From NCBI GenBank assembly GCA_028291305.1, contig JAQGII010000496.1, positions 1-5,917 on the forward strand: a stretch of DNA of 5,917 bases. The letters are read 5' to 3'. Both the position numbers and the translations under genes were made by a program. The notes under the pieces are model-generated. The model did not search any database. It saw only the letters and a program-made list of their open reading frames with translations, and was not told the DNA's origin. This DNA comes from Caulobacteraceae bacterium (lineage in GTDB: Bacteria; Pseudomonadota; Alphaproteobacteria; Caulobacterales; Caulobacteraceae). Below, one piece after another: positions 1 to 5,917 of the stretch. The first letter of the stretch is position 1; every line of letters begins with the position of its first letter.

Positions 1-83
1 CGCCGTTTTACATAGCAGAAGCGAGTATTAAACCTTCAGTCTCACTAGAAGCTTCATCTGGGTGCTATGTTTCAGTTCGAACA
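1..83. other. AT-rich leader upstream of the che cluster
   Basis: This stretch is about 44% GC by hand count, far below the rest of the window, and contains no gene that I can support. It probably holds the 5' untranslated region and perhaps the promoter of the cluster. I found no convincing -35/-10 pair, sigma-54 site or CtrA-type box. Two perfect 8-base palindromes are present, GAAGCTTC at 48-55 and GTTCGAAC at 75-82; the second ends one base before the STAS start codon. The reading frame of the STAS gene stays open leftwards to base 1 but has no ATG, GTG or TTG in it before base 84, so a start beyond the window cannot be fully excluded. Confidence 0.5.
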
Positions 84-389
84 ATGTCCATCACGTTAGA
101 TTTCTCCGATGAACTGACTATACGCACAATAGAAGGTGCGTATGAGAAACTATCGGAGGCGATGAAAGGTGATGACGGGCTTCTCATATCCGTCTCCGAA
201 GATTCCGCTACGGACCTTACCTTTGTTCAACTGATCGAGACCGGCCGCCGCGCGGCCCAGCAGGCCGGCCGCAAGTTCGCCCTGGCCGCGCCAGCCACCG
301 GACCGTTGCGCGAGACGCTGCGCCGCGGCGGCTTCCTCGAGACGCCCGACCGCCGGGCATTCTGGCTTCTGGAAGCGGGGGATCACTGA
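84..389 (+). CDS. STAS-domain protein of a chemotaxis cluster
   Basis: A 101-residue cytoplasmic protein that looks like one complete STAS domain, the fold of anti-sigma-factor antagonists. The recognisable part is residues 44-84: a D-L-T-F-V-Q-L strand/helix junction (44-50), a helix rich in Ala and Arg, then A-L-A-A-P (66-70) and the L-R-x-G-G-F-L end (79-85). Asp44-x-Thr46 aligns with the D-S-S stretch of SpoIIAA, so Thr46 would occupy the phospho-acceptor Ser position; this is inference. Small STAS proteins often precede cheY-cheA in chemosensory operons, but their role is not settled. The ATG at 84 is chosen because it gives the usual length of about 100 residues; it has no clear Shine-Dalgarno. 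The stop overlaps the cheY start by one base (TGATG). The first 50 codons are AT-rich (GC3 25 of 50) and the last 51 GC-rich (45 of 51), an odd break inside one gene. Confidence 0.8.
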   Translation: MSITLDFSDELTIRTIEGAYEKLSEAMKGDDGLLISVSEDSATDLTFVQLIETGRRAAQQAGRKFALAAPATGPLRETLRRGGFLETPDRRAFWLLEAGDH

Positions 390-754
390 TGGCGGCCATC
401 CTGACGGTGGACGACTCGGCCAGCATCCGGCAGGCGATCAAGATCGCCTTGGCCGGCGAGGGCCATGACGTGGCCGAAGCCGGCAACGGCGCCGAAGGCC
501 TGACCAAGGCGGACACCGGCGACTTCGCCCTGATCATCACCGACCTGAACATGCCGGTGATGGACGGCCTGACCATGATCCGGCAGCTGCGGGCCAAGGC
601 CGCCCACCAAGGCGTGCCGATCCTGTTCCTGACCACCGAGAGCGACGCCGAGATCAAGGCCCAGGCCAAGGCCGCCGGCGCCACCGGCTGGGTCACCAAG
701 CCCTTCGATCCGGAACAGCTGGTGCGCATCGTCAACAAGGTGCTGGCCTCGTGA
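389..754 (+). CDS. cheY: CheY-like single-domain response regulator
   Basis: A 121-residue receiver domain with no output domain, the usual size of CheY. All key residues are visible: acidic pair Asp8-Asp9, phospho-acceptor Asp52 in T-D-L-N-M-P, Thr82 in the L-T-T-E-S strand, and Lys104 in T-K-P-F. Trp101 stands at the place of the Tyr106 switch residue of E. coli CheY. It should accept phosphate from the CheA encoded next door and act as a diffusible output, or as a phosphate sink if another CheY in the genome is the motor-binding one; the sequence does not decide between these. The start codon overlaps the stop of the STAS gene by one base and lies after a purine-rich run (GGAAGCGGGGG, 371-381). 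Its own stop overlaps the cheA start by four bases, so STAS, CheY and CheA are probably translationally coupled. Other genes in such genomes may carry the same symbol. Confidence 0.93.
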   Translation: MAAILTVDDSASIRQAIKIALAGEGHDVAEAGNGAEGLTKADTGDFALIITDLNMPVMDGLTMIRQLRAKAAHQGVPILFLTTESDAEIKAQAKAAGATGWVTKPFDPEQLVRIVNKVLAS

Positions 755-2697
755 GCGGGGCCGATCCGGTCGAAACCTTCCGCCTCGAAGCGCAGGACCT
801 GCTGGAGCAGATCGAGCAGGGCCTGCTCGACCTGGCCCACCGGCCCCACGACCGCTCGCTGATCGATTCGGTGTTCCGCGGCCTGCACACGCTCAAGGGG
901 TCGGGCGCGATGTTCGGCTTCGACGCCCTGGCCGCCTTCACCCATCATTGCGAGAGCGCATTCGATCGTGTGCGCAAGGGCGTGACGCCGGCCAGCGCGG
1001 ACCTAGTGGCCGCAGTCCTGGCCGCCCAGGACCACATGCGCGCCCTGGCCGAAGGCCGCGACGCCCCGCACAGCGTAGGCGACGCCCTGCTGGAGCGCCT
1101 GCAGCGCGCGGTCGAAGAGGCCAACGCCGATGCGCCGGACGCGGCGCCGGTCCGGCCGGTCGCCACGACCTGGAAGGTGCGTTTCAGCCTGCCCGCCGAC
1201 GCCCTGGCCAACGGGGCCAAGCCGCTGGCCCTGCTCGACGAGCTGCGCGAGCTCGGCGACTGCACCGTCGCCGCCCTGACCGACGTCCTTCCGCCGCTCG
1301 AGGCCCTGGTCCCCACCGAATGCCATTTGGCGTGGGACGTGCGCCTGACCACCGAACACCCCCGCGCGGCGATCGAGGACGTGTTCATCTTCCTGATCGA
1401 CGACATGTCGCTGGAGATCGAGGCCCTCGACGCGCCGCAGGCCCAGCCGGACGCCCCGGCCGAAGGCGACCCCATCGAGGACGTCCCTGCGGAAGGGGTC
1501 GCCGAGGTCAAGGCCAGCCGGGCCGCCGAGACCGTCCGCGTTCCCGCCGAACGCCTGGACGAGCTGATGGACCGGGTGGGCGAGCTGGTCATCGCCCAGT
1601 CGCGCCTCAAGCAGCTGGCCGCCGCCAGCATCGAACCGAACCTGCGCGCCGTCGCCGAGGAGATCGAACGCCTGGCCGGCGAATTGCGCGACACCATGCT
1701 GGTGGTCCGCATGGTCCCGATCGCCCAGATGTTCGGACGCTTCCGGCGGCTGATCCACGACCTTGCCCGCGACACGGGCAAGGAGATCGAATTCTCGACG
1801 GAAGGCGAAACCACGGAGCTGGACAAGACGGTGATCGAGCGTCTCGCCGATCCTCTGGTCCACCTGATCCGCAACGCCGCCGACCACGGGCTGGAAACGC
1901 CGGGCGAGCGGCTGGCGGCGGGCAAGCCGGCCAGCGGCCAGGTCGTCCTCGCCGCGCGCCAGGCCGGGGCCGAGGTCATCATCACCATCACCGACGACGG
2001 CCGCGGCGTGGACCGCGCCCGCGTCCGCGCCAAGGCCGAGGATGTCGGGCTGATCGCGCCGGGCGCCGTGCTCAACGACGGCGAACTGCTGCAGCTCATC
2101 TTCCATCCGGGCTTTTCCACCGCCAAGACCATCACCAACCTGTCCGGCCGCGGCGTGGGCATGGATGTGGTGAAGCGCACCATCGAGGGCCTGCGCGGCT
2201 CGATCGAAATGACCAGCGAAGCCGGCAAGGGCTCGCAGATCTCCCTGCGCATCCCCCTGACCCTGGCCATCATCGACGGGCTGCTGGTGCGGGTGGGGAC
2301 CGGCCGCTACGTGATCCCCCTGGCGGCCGTCGAGGAATGCGTCGAACTGTCGGTCGAGCAGGACATGCGCTCCACGGGCCGCAGCCTGCTGACCCTGCGC
2401 GAGCGGCTGGTGCCGTTCATCCGCCTGCGGGACCTGTTCAACACGGGCCTGGCGCCCGATCCGCACCAGAAAGTGGTGGTGGTCTCCACCGGCCACGAAC
2501 GGGTCGGCCTAGTGGTCGATCAGATTCTCGGCGACCACCAGACGGTCATCAAGTCGCTGTCGGCCGTCCACGCCGCCGTGGAGACCTTCTCCGGCGCCAC
2601 GATCTTGGGGGACGGCGGCGTCGCCCTGATCCTGGACACGTCCCATCTGGTGGCCGCCGGACAACGCCAGGACGCGCAGTTGCGCGCCACCGGCTGA
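751..2697 (+). CDS. cheA: Chemotaxis histidine kinase CheA
   Basis: A 648-residue cytoplasmic kinase with the full CheA domain order. P1/Hpt spans about 1-120, with phospho-acceptor His46 in H-T-L-K-G-S-G. A P2-like domain at about 139-228 (from T-W-K-V-R-F to the L-I-D-D-M-S-L-E strand) is expected to bind the response regulator. An acidic, Ala/Pro-rich linker follows at 229-255. P3 dimerisation (about 260-320) contains R-L-D-E-L-M-D-R-V-G-E-L. The P4 ATP-binding domain has its N box at 371-380 (H-L-I-R-N-A-A-D-H-G), G1 at 415-419 (DDGRG), F box at 451-458 and G2 at 465-473 (S-G-R-G-V-G-M-D-V). P5, the CheW-like regulatory domain, covers about 505-635. No key residue is missing. In response to receptors it autophosphorylates and passes phosphate to CheY and CheB. 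The GTG start overlaps the cheY stop (GTGA) and follows AAGG at 737-740; no earlier start fits as well. Confidence 0.97.
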   Translation: MSGADPVETFRLEAQDLLEQIEQGLLDLAHRPHDRSLIDSVFRGLHTLKGSGAMFGFDALAAFTHHCESAFDRVRKGVTPASADLVAAVLAAQDHMRALAEGRDAPHSVGDALLERLQRAVEEANADAPDAAPVRPVATTWKVRFSLPADALANGAKPLALLDELRELGDCTVAALTDVLPPLEALVPTECHLAWDVRLTTEHPRAAIEDVFIFLIDDMSLEIEALDAPQAQPDAPAEGDPIEDVPAEGVAEVKASRAAETVRVPAERLDELMDRVGELVIAQSRLKQLAAASIEPNLRAVAEEIERLAGELRDTMLVVRMVPIAQMFGRFRRLIHDLARDTGKEIEFSTEGETTELDKTVIERLADPLVHLIRNAADHGLETPGERLAAGKPASGQVVLAARQAGAEVIITITDDGRGVDRARVRAKAEDVGLIAPGAVLNDGELLQLIFHPGFSTAKTITNLSGRGVGMDVVKRTIEGLRGSIEMTSEAGKGSQISLRIPLTLAIIDGLLVRVGTGRYVIPLAAVEECVELSVEQDMRSTGRSLLTLRERLVPFIRLRDLFNTGLAPDPHQKVVVVSTGHERVGLVVDQILGDHQTVIKSLSAVHAAVETFSGATILGDGGVALILDTSHLVAAGQRQDAQLRATG

Positions 2698-2708
2698 CAC
2701 GAAGCAGA

Positions 2709-2717
2709 AGAGGGGGG
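2709..2717 (+). promoter_or_regulatory. Ribosome binding site of cheW
   Basis: The purine run AGAGGGGGG ends five bases before the ATG at 2723. It lies in the 25-base cheA-cheW gap and supports this ATG as the start. The gap has no hairpin-plus-T-run terminator, so cheW should be co-transcribed with cheA. Confidence 0.6.
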
Positions 2718-2722
2718 CGGGC

Positions 2723-3217
2723 ATGGACGAAGCGCAACAGATCGACGCCTGGCAGGTGTTGACCTTCGACCTCGACAGCGAAACCTTCGCCCTCGAGGCG
2801 GGTCTCGTGCGCGAGGTGCTGGACCTCCTGCCCGAAACCGGCGTCCCCGGGGCCGACCCGTTCGTGGGTGCGGTGATCAATTTCCGTGGCCGGATCATAC
2901 CCCTGGCCGACCTGCGCATGGCTTTCGACATGGCCTGCGCCGCCCCCACGGTCGACAGCCGCATCGTCGTCATCGAATACGAGTTGGACGGCGACCCGAC
3001 CCTGATCGGCCTGCGCGCCGACAAGGTGCACGAGGTCACCACCGTCGAGGCCGCCGATACCGAGGAGGCGCCGCGGGTGGGCCTGCGCTGGCGCTCCGAT
3101 TTCGTCCGTCGCCTGGTCCGTCGGAGCGGAGACCTGATCATCGTTCCCGACCTCAGCCAGATCTTCGCCATGCGCGGCGGCGCCACTGGCGCCGTTATTC
3201 CCCTCGCGCCGACCTGA
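2723..3217 (+). CDS. cheW: Chemotaxis coupling protein CheW
   Basis: A 164-residue protein made of a single CheW domain, close to the usual 150-170 residues. It bridges the receptor tips and the P5 domain of CheA in the chemosensory array. The diagnostic stretch is residues 51-65, with N-F-R-G-R-I-I-P-L-A-D-L-R, matching the family pattern of a hydrophobic pair, R-G, then a strand ending in D-L-R. Other family features are the opening strand Q-V-L-T-F-D-L (11-17), the first-helix segment V-R-E-V-L (29-33), the strand I-V-V-I-E-Y (81-86) followed by A-D-K-V-H-E-V (99-105), and the closing L-I-I-V-P-D-L-S-Q-I-F (138-148). It has no signal peptide or membrane segment. It follows cheA by 25 bases and precedes MCP1 by 31 bases, so it probably serves these two receptors and this CheA. 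A CheV-like protein is excluded because no receiver domain is attached. Confidence 0.95.
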   Translation: MDEAQQIDAWQVLTFDLDSETFALEAGLVREVLDLLPETGVPGADPFVGAVINFRGRIIPLADLRMAFDMACAAPTVDSRIVVIEYELDGDPTLIGLRADKVHEVTTVEAADTEEAPRVGLRWRSDFVRRLVRRSGDLIIVPDLSQIFAMRGGATGAVIPLAPT

Positions 3218-3232
3218 AACGCCCGTTTAGCC

Positions 3233-3239
3233 GAAAGGA
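3233..3239 (+). promoter_or_regulatory. Ribosome binding site of MCP1
   Basis: GAAAGGA ends nine bases before the ATG at 3249 and fits a Shine-Dalgarno sequence. The same AAAGGA core recurs before MCP2, as expected if the two receptor genes arose by duplication together with their leaders. Confidence 0.7.
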
Positions 3240-3248
3240 ACTCAGATC

Positions 3249-5039
3249 ATGCGGTTCACGATTAAGCTTAAACTGGGGCTGGCTTTCGCCCTCATGATAG
3301 CCCTGCTCGCCGCCGCCACTGTCCTGGGCATGGCCGGGCTCAACGCGCTGAACCGATCCTTCGACGAGGTCATGTCCGGCCCGGTCGCGCACACGGCCAA
3401 CGTCCAGGAGCTGGACGGCGAGTTCCTGCGGATCGCGCGGGCGGAACGGGACATGATCCTGGCCGAAGGCAAGGCGGAGGCCACGCCCTTCGCCAACGAC
3501 ATCGCCCACGAGCGGCAGATGTTCCAGGACCTGCTGCAGAAATCGGAAAGCTCGGCCTCCGCCGTGATCCGGCCCAAATGGGCGGCCCTGCGCAACGTCA
3601 GCGACCGCTTCATGGCGGTCGACGACCGCCTGCGCGAACTGGCCATGAACAACGAGGACGCCGCAGCCAAGGCCCTGTCCAACGGCGAGGGCCGCCAGGC
3701 CTACACCGAAGCATCGCGCCTGCTGGACGATCTGGTCCAGGTGGAGCGGGCCGACGCCCAGGCCGCCTCCGAAAAGGTGGACTCCGACGACATCCGAACA
3801 CGCAACGCGTTGCTGGGCCTGGCCGGCGTTTCGCTGTTGGTCGCCCTCGGCGCCGCGGTATGGATATCGCTGACCGTCAGCCGCGGCCTCGGCAAGATCG
3901 CCGAGATGGCCCAGGCCGTCTCCATCGGCGATCTCAACCATCACGTCGCGACGACGGCCAACGACGAGATCAAGGACGTTATCGACACGGTCAACGTCAT
4001 GACCGCCAATCTGCGCGCCACCGCCGAGCTGGCCGACGGCATCGCCGACGGCGACCTGACCCTGCAGGTCAAACCCCTCTCGGAGAAGGACACCCTGGGC
4101 CTGGCCCTGGCGCGCATGGTCGAGCGCCTGCGCGGCGTGGTGGCGGATGCGATCTCGGCGTCGGAGAACGTGTCCTCGGGCAGCCAGGAGCTGTCGGCCA
4201 CCTCCGAACAGATGAGCCAGGGGGCCACCGAGCAGGCCTCCTCCGCCGAGGAGGCCTCCGCCTCGATGGAGCAGATGGCCGCCAACATCAAACAGAACGC
4301 CGACAACGCCGCCCAGACCGAAAAGATCGCCCGCCAGTCGGCCAAGGACGCCGAAGTTTCCGGCGAGGCCGTCAACCGCGCCGTCACCGCCATGCAGACC
4401 ATCGCCGAGCGCATCACCATCGTCCAGGAGATCGCCCGCCAGACCGACCTGCTCGCCCTCAACGCCGCCGTCGAGGCCGCCCGCGCCGGCGAGCACGGCA
4501 AGGGCTTCGCCGTGGTCGCCTCCGAGGTGCGCAAGCTCGCCGAGCGCAGCCAGACCGCCGCGGCCGAGATCGGCGCCGTCTCCTCCGAGACCGTCAAGGC
4601 CGCCCAGTCGGCCGGCGAGATGCTCGCCAGCCTGGTGCCCGACATCCGCAAGACCGCCGAGCTGGTGGCCGAGATCAGCGCCGCCTGCCGCGAGCAGGAC
4701 ATCGGCGCCTCGCAGATCAACGAGGCCATCCAGCAGCTCGACAAGGTCACCCAGCAGAACGCCAGCGCTTCGGAGGAGATGTCCGCCACCTCCGAGGAGC
4801 TCGCCGCCCAGGCCGAGGAACTGCAGGCCTCCATCGCCTACTTCCGCATCGAGACCAACGGCGCCGCAGCCCGCAGGCCGGCGCCGCGCCCCGTGGCCAA
4901 GGCCACGTCCAAACCCGCCGCCCGCGCCTCGGCGTCGCCCGTCCCAATCGCCGCCCAGCAGGCCCGGGCCAAGGGCTTCGCCCTGAACCTGGCCCAGGGC
5001 GGGGCCGATCCGGCCGACGCCGAGTTCATGCACTACTGA
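3249..5039 (+). CDS. Methyl-accepting chemotaxis protein, tandem HAMP (MCP1)
   Basis: A 596-residue transmembrane chemoreceptor. TM1 is about 9-31, following the short basic start MRFTIKLK. Residues 32-186 form the periplasmic sensor, helical and of 4HB_MCP type. TM2 is about 187-209. Two HAMP-like units follow, with G-D-L marks at 227-229 and 268-270, and then the signalling domain (about 291-533). The hairpin tip is clear at 395-430 ([13 protein letters not shown] through A-S-E-V-R-K-L). Likely methylation sites are Glu334/Glu335 and Glu509/Glu510, both in the A/S-rich consensus. An Ala/Pro-rich linker (about 535-590) ends in EFMHY, a possible CheR/CheB tether. The ligand is unknown. The receptor should signal through the adjacent CheW and CheA. 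The N-terminal 180 residues are 77% identical (139 of 180) to MCP2 without gaps. The start is fixed by a good Shine-Dalgarno and by the matching start of MCP2. Confidence 0.95.
   Translation: MRFTIKLKLGLAFALMIALLAAATVLGMAGLNALNRSFDEVMSGPVAHTANVQELDGEFLRIARAERDMILAEGKAEATPFANDIAHERQMFQDLLQKSESSASAVIRPKWAALRNVSDRFMAVDDRLRELAMNNEDAAAKALSNGEGRQAYTEASRLLDDLVQVERADAQAASEKVDSDDIRTRNALLGLAGVSLLVALGAAVWISLTVSRGLGKIAEMAQAVSIGDLNHHVATTANDEIKDVIDTVNVMTANLRATAELADGIADGDLTLQVKPLSEKDTLGLALARMVERLRGVVADAISASENVSSGSQELSATSEQMSQGATEQASSAEEASASMEQMAANIKQNADNAAQTEKIARQSAKDAEVSGEAVNRAVTAMQTIAERITIVQEIARQTDLLALNAAVEAARAGEHGKGFAVVASEVRKLAERSQTAAAEIGAVSSETVKAAQSAGEMLASLVPDIRKTAELVAEISAACREQDIGASQINEAIQQLDKVTQQNASASEEMSATSEELAAQAEELQASIAYFRIETNGAAARRPAPRPVAKATSKPAARASASPVPIAAQQARAKGFALNLAQGGADPADAEFMHY
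4116..4202 (+). repeat. Identical 87-bp tract, copy 1 (in MCP1)
   Basis: This tract starts at the ATG codon of Met290 and matches 5831-5917 base for base. It encodes the end of the last HAMP unit and the start of the signalling helix (residues 290-318). Identity stops abruptly on the left side (GGCGCGC against TGAACCTG before the shared ATG). The true right end is unknown because copy 2 is cut by the window edge. Confidence 0.95.
5022..5036 (+). other. Candidate CheR/CheB-tethering pentapeptide
   Basis: The last five residues of MCP1 are EFMHY, which fits the known receptor C-terminal pattern x-[HFYW]-x-x-[HFYW], of which NWETF of E. coli Tar and Tsr is the model. It sits at the end of a flexible Ala/Pro-rich tail of about 55 residues, the usual arrangement. 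In E. coli this peptide docks the methyltransferase CheR and the methylesterase CheB. Docking here is inference. Confidence 0.55.
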
Positions 5040-5064
5040 GTCCCATAGTCCCGCCGCCCCGTAC

Positions 5065-5070
5065 AAAGGA
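5065..5070 (+). promoter_or_regulatory. Ribosome binding site of MCP2
   Basis: AAAGGA lies ten bases before the ATG at 5081 in the 41-base gap after MCP1. It supports a separate translation start and co-transcription with MCP1, because no terminator hairpin is visible in the gap. Confidence 0.7.
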
Positions 5071-5080
5071 ATTCTTTCCC

Positions 5081-5917
5081 ATGCGTTTCACGATCAAGCT
5101 CAAGTTGGGCCTGACCTTCGCCCTCATGATCGCCTTGCTGGCGGCCGCCACGGCCTTCGGCTTGGCGGGGCTGGATTCCCTGAATCGGTCCTTCGACATG
5201 GTCATGTCTGGACCGGTCGCGCACATGGCGGGCGCCCAGGACCTCGACGCGACCTTCCTGCGGATCGCCCGGGCGGAGCGGGACATGATCCTGGCCGACA
5301 CCAAGGCGGAGGCCACGCCGCTGGCCGCCGACATCGCCCGCGAGCGTCAGCATTTCCAGGAGCTGCTCCAGAAGTCCCAGGCTTCGGCCTCCGCCGAAGC
5401 CCGGCCCAAGTGGGTGGCCCTGAGCAGCGTCGGCGACCGCTACCTGGCGGTCGACGACCGCCTGCGCGAGCTGGCGATGAACAACGAGGACGCCGCGGCC
5501 AAGACCCTGTCCAACGGCGAGGGCCGCCAGGCCTATAACGAAGCCTCGCGCCTGCTGGACGATCTGCTCCAGATGGAGACCGCCAGCGCCAAGACCATCT
5601 CGGACAAGGTGGACGCCGACGACGCGGGCACGCGCAGGCTGCTGCTGATCATGGCCGCCGCCTCGCTGCTGGCCGCCCTCGGCGCGGCGGTGTGGATCTC
5701 GCTCAGCATCAGCAAGGGCCTGCTGCGCGCCGGCCAGGCGGTGGCCGCCGTCGCCGACGGCGACCTCACCCGCACGACCGAGATCACCACCCGCGACGAG
5801 ATCGGCGATCTGCTCGGGCATGTGAACCTGATGGTCGAGCGCCTGCGCGGCGTGGTGGCGGATGCGATCTCGGCGTCGGAGAACGTGTCCTCGGGCAGCC
5901 AGGAGCTGTCGGCCACC
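5081..5917 (+). CDS. Methyl-accepting chemotaxis protein, partial (MCP2)
   Basis: The open reading frame starts at ATG 5081 and runs without a stop for 279 codons to the window end, so the 3' half is missing here. It begins [10 protein letters not shown], exactly like MCP1. TM1 is about 9-31, the periplasmic helical sensor (4HB_MCP type) about 32-186, and TM2 about 187-209. Only one HAMP unit follows (about 207-255, G-D-L at 227-229, D-E-I at 239-241), and the signalling helix starts at about 257. It aligns with MCP1 gap-free to Met251, then lacks the 39 residues that make up the second HAMP of MCP1. Conservation with MCP1 is strongest at sensor residues 123-163 and total from Met251 on. Ligand preference may differ from MCP1 because sensor changes cluster at residues 51-58, 81-118 and 163-186. 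The intact protein would be expected to be about 555 residues if the rest matches MCP1; this is inference. Confidence 0.93.
   Translation, partial: MRFTIKLKLGLTFALMIALLAAATAFGLAGLDSLNRSFDMVMSGPVAHMAGAQDLDATFLRIARAERDMILADTKAEATPLAADIARERQHFQELLQKSQASASAEARPKWVALSSVGDRYLAVDDRLRELAMNNEDAAAKTLSNGEGRQAYNEASRLLDDLLQMETASAKTISDKVDADDAGTRRLLLIMAAASLLAALGAAVWISLSISKGLLRAGQAVAAVADGDLTRTTEITTRDEIGDLLGHVNLMVERLRGVVADAISASENVSSGSQELSAT
5831..5917 (+). repeat. Identical 87-bp tract, copy 2 (in MCP2)
   Basis: This is the second copy of the tract at 4116-4202, in the same reading frame, starting at the ATG codon of Met251 of MCP2. No mismatch occurs up to the last base of the window, so the shared region is at least 87 bp and probably longer. 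The distance between the copies is 1715 bp, in direct orientation. Confidence 0.95.

Noticed and set aside
7..31. TTTACA (7-12) and TATTAA (26-31) as a -35/-10 promoter pair
   Set aside because: The spacer is only 13 bases, too short for a sigma-70-type promoter, and neither this pair nor the weak extended -10-like TGCTATGTT at 63-71 has a fitting partner element.
67..99. A 10-codon open frame (ATG at 67, stop TAG at 97-99) overlapping the STAS start, as a possible leader peptide
   Set aside because: It has no Shine-Dalgarno, no run of regulatory codons and no attenuator-like hairpins after it; a frame this short is expected by chance.
1003..2496. A 497-codon minus-strand open frame over cheA
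   Set aside because: It is a shadow of the high-GC kinase gene; it has no recognisable domain and no plausible ribosome binding site role was seen.
948..2762. A 604-codon open frame on the + strand shifted relative to cheA, including a run of five His
   Set aside because: It lies inside cheA, its product is almost only Arg, Gly, Pro, Ala and His, and the His run is simply the V-I-I-T-I-T strand of the kinase domain read in another frame.
3195..5066. A 623-codon open frame on the minus strand covering all of MCP1
   Set aside because: It is opposite a well-recognised receptor gene, its product is a Gly/Leu/Asp-rich repeat-like sequence with no family resemblance, and it is explained by GC-ending codons on the sense strand. 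A similar minus-strand frame exists over MCP2 (5033-5821), as expected for a shadow of a paralog.
5040..5080. A possible transcription terminator between the two receptor genes
   Set aside because: I found no stable hairpin followed by a T run; the gap only holds a ribosome binding site.
3249..5917. The tandem receptor pair as an assembly artefact
   Set aside because: The copies differ throughout the sensor half and by an in-frame 117-bp segment, and each has its own ribosome binding site, so they are real paralogs. A misjoin inside the identical tract itself cannot be excluded without reads.

Overview
The window is a GC-rich segment of a bacterial chemotaxis (che) cluster, with every supported gene on the + strand. 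The order is: a small STAS-domain protein, a CheY-type single-domain response regulator, a CheA histidine kinase, a CheW coupling protein, a complete methyl-accepting chemotaxis protein (MCP1), and the first 279 codons of a second, paralogous receptor (MCP2) that runs off the right edge. High GC, GC-ending codons and receptor phrases such as [20 protein letters not shown] suggest an alphaproteobacterium, perhaps of the Caulobacterales or Rhodospirillales type. That placement is a judgement from style and gene order; there is no rRNA or marker gene here.

Layout: bases 1-83 are an AT-rich leader with no gene. Bases 84-2697 hold STAS, cheY and cheA, packed with 1-base and 4-base overlaps, which suggests translational coupling. 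cheW (2723-3217), MCP1 (3249-5039) and MCP2 (5081 to beyond 5917) follow after gaps of 25, 31 and 41 bases. Each gap carries a Shine-Dalgarno-like purine run and no visible terminator, so the six genes are probably one transcription unit. cheR, cheB and cheD are absent and would be expected nearby.

How the genes fit together: MCP1 and MCP2 are inner-membrane receptors with about 155-residue periplasmic domains of four-helix-bundle character. They would couple through CheW to CheA, which autophosphorylates on His46 and passes phosphate to Asp52 of the CheY. The STAS protein is a common companion of such clusters with no firmly assigned role. The output could be flagellar or an alternative cellular function; no flagellar gene is present to decide.

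Most interesting points: (1) the two receptors align without a gap for 251 residues, then differ by a clean 39-codon segment that gives MCP1 a second HAMP unit; (2) exactly after that segment the two genes become identical in nucleotide sequence for at least 87 bp to the window edge, which looks like gene conversion or recent exchange of the signalling half; (3) a second patch of low synonymous divergence lies in the sensor domain; (4) MCP1 ends in EFMHY, a candidate CheR/CheB-tethering pentapeptide; (5) base composition jumps from about 45% to about 80% GC in the middle of the STAS gene. I see no wholly new kind of system; this is a recognisable chemosensory cluster with interesting paralog evolution.
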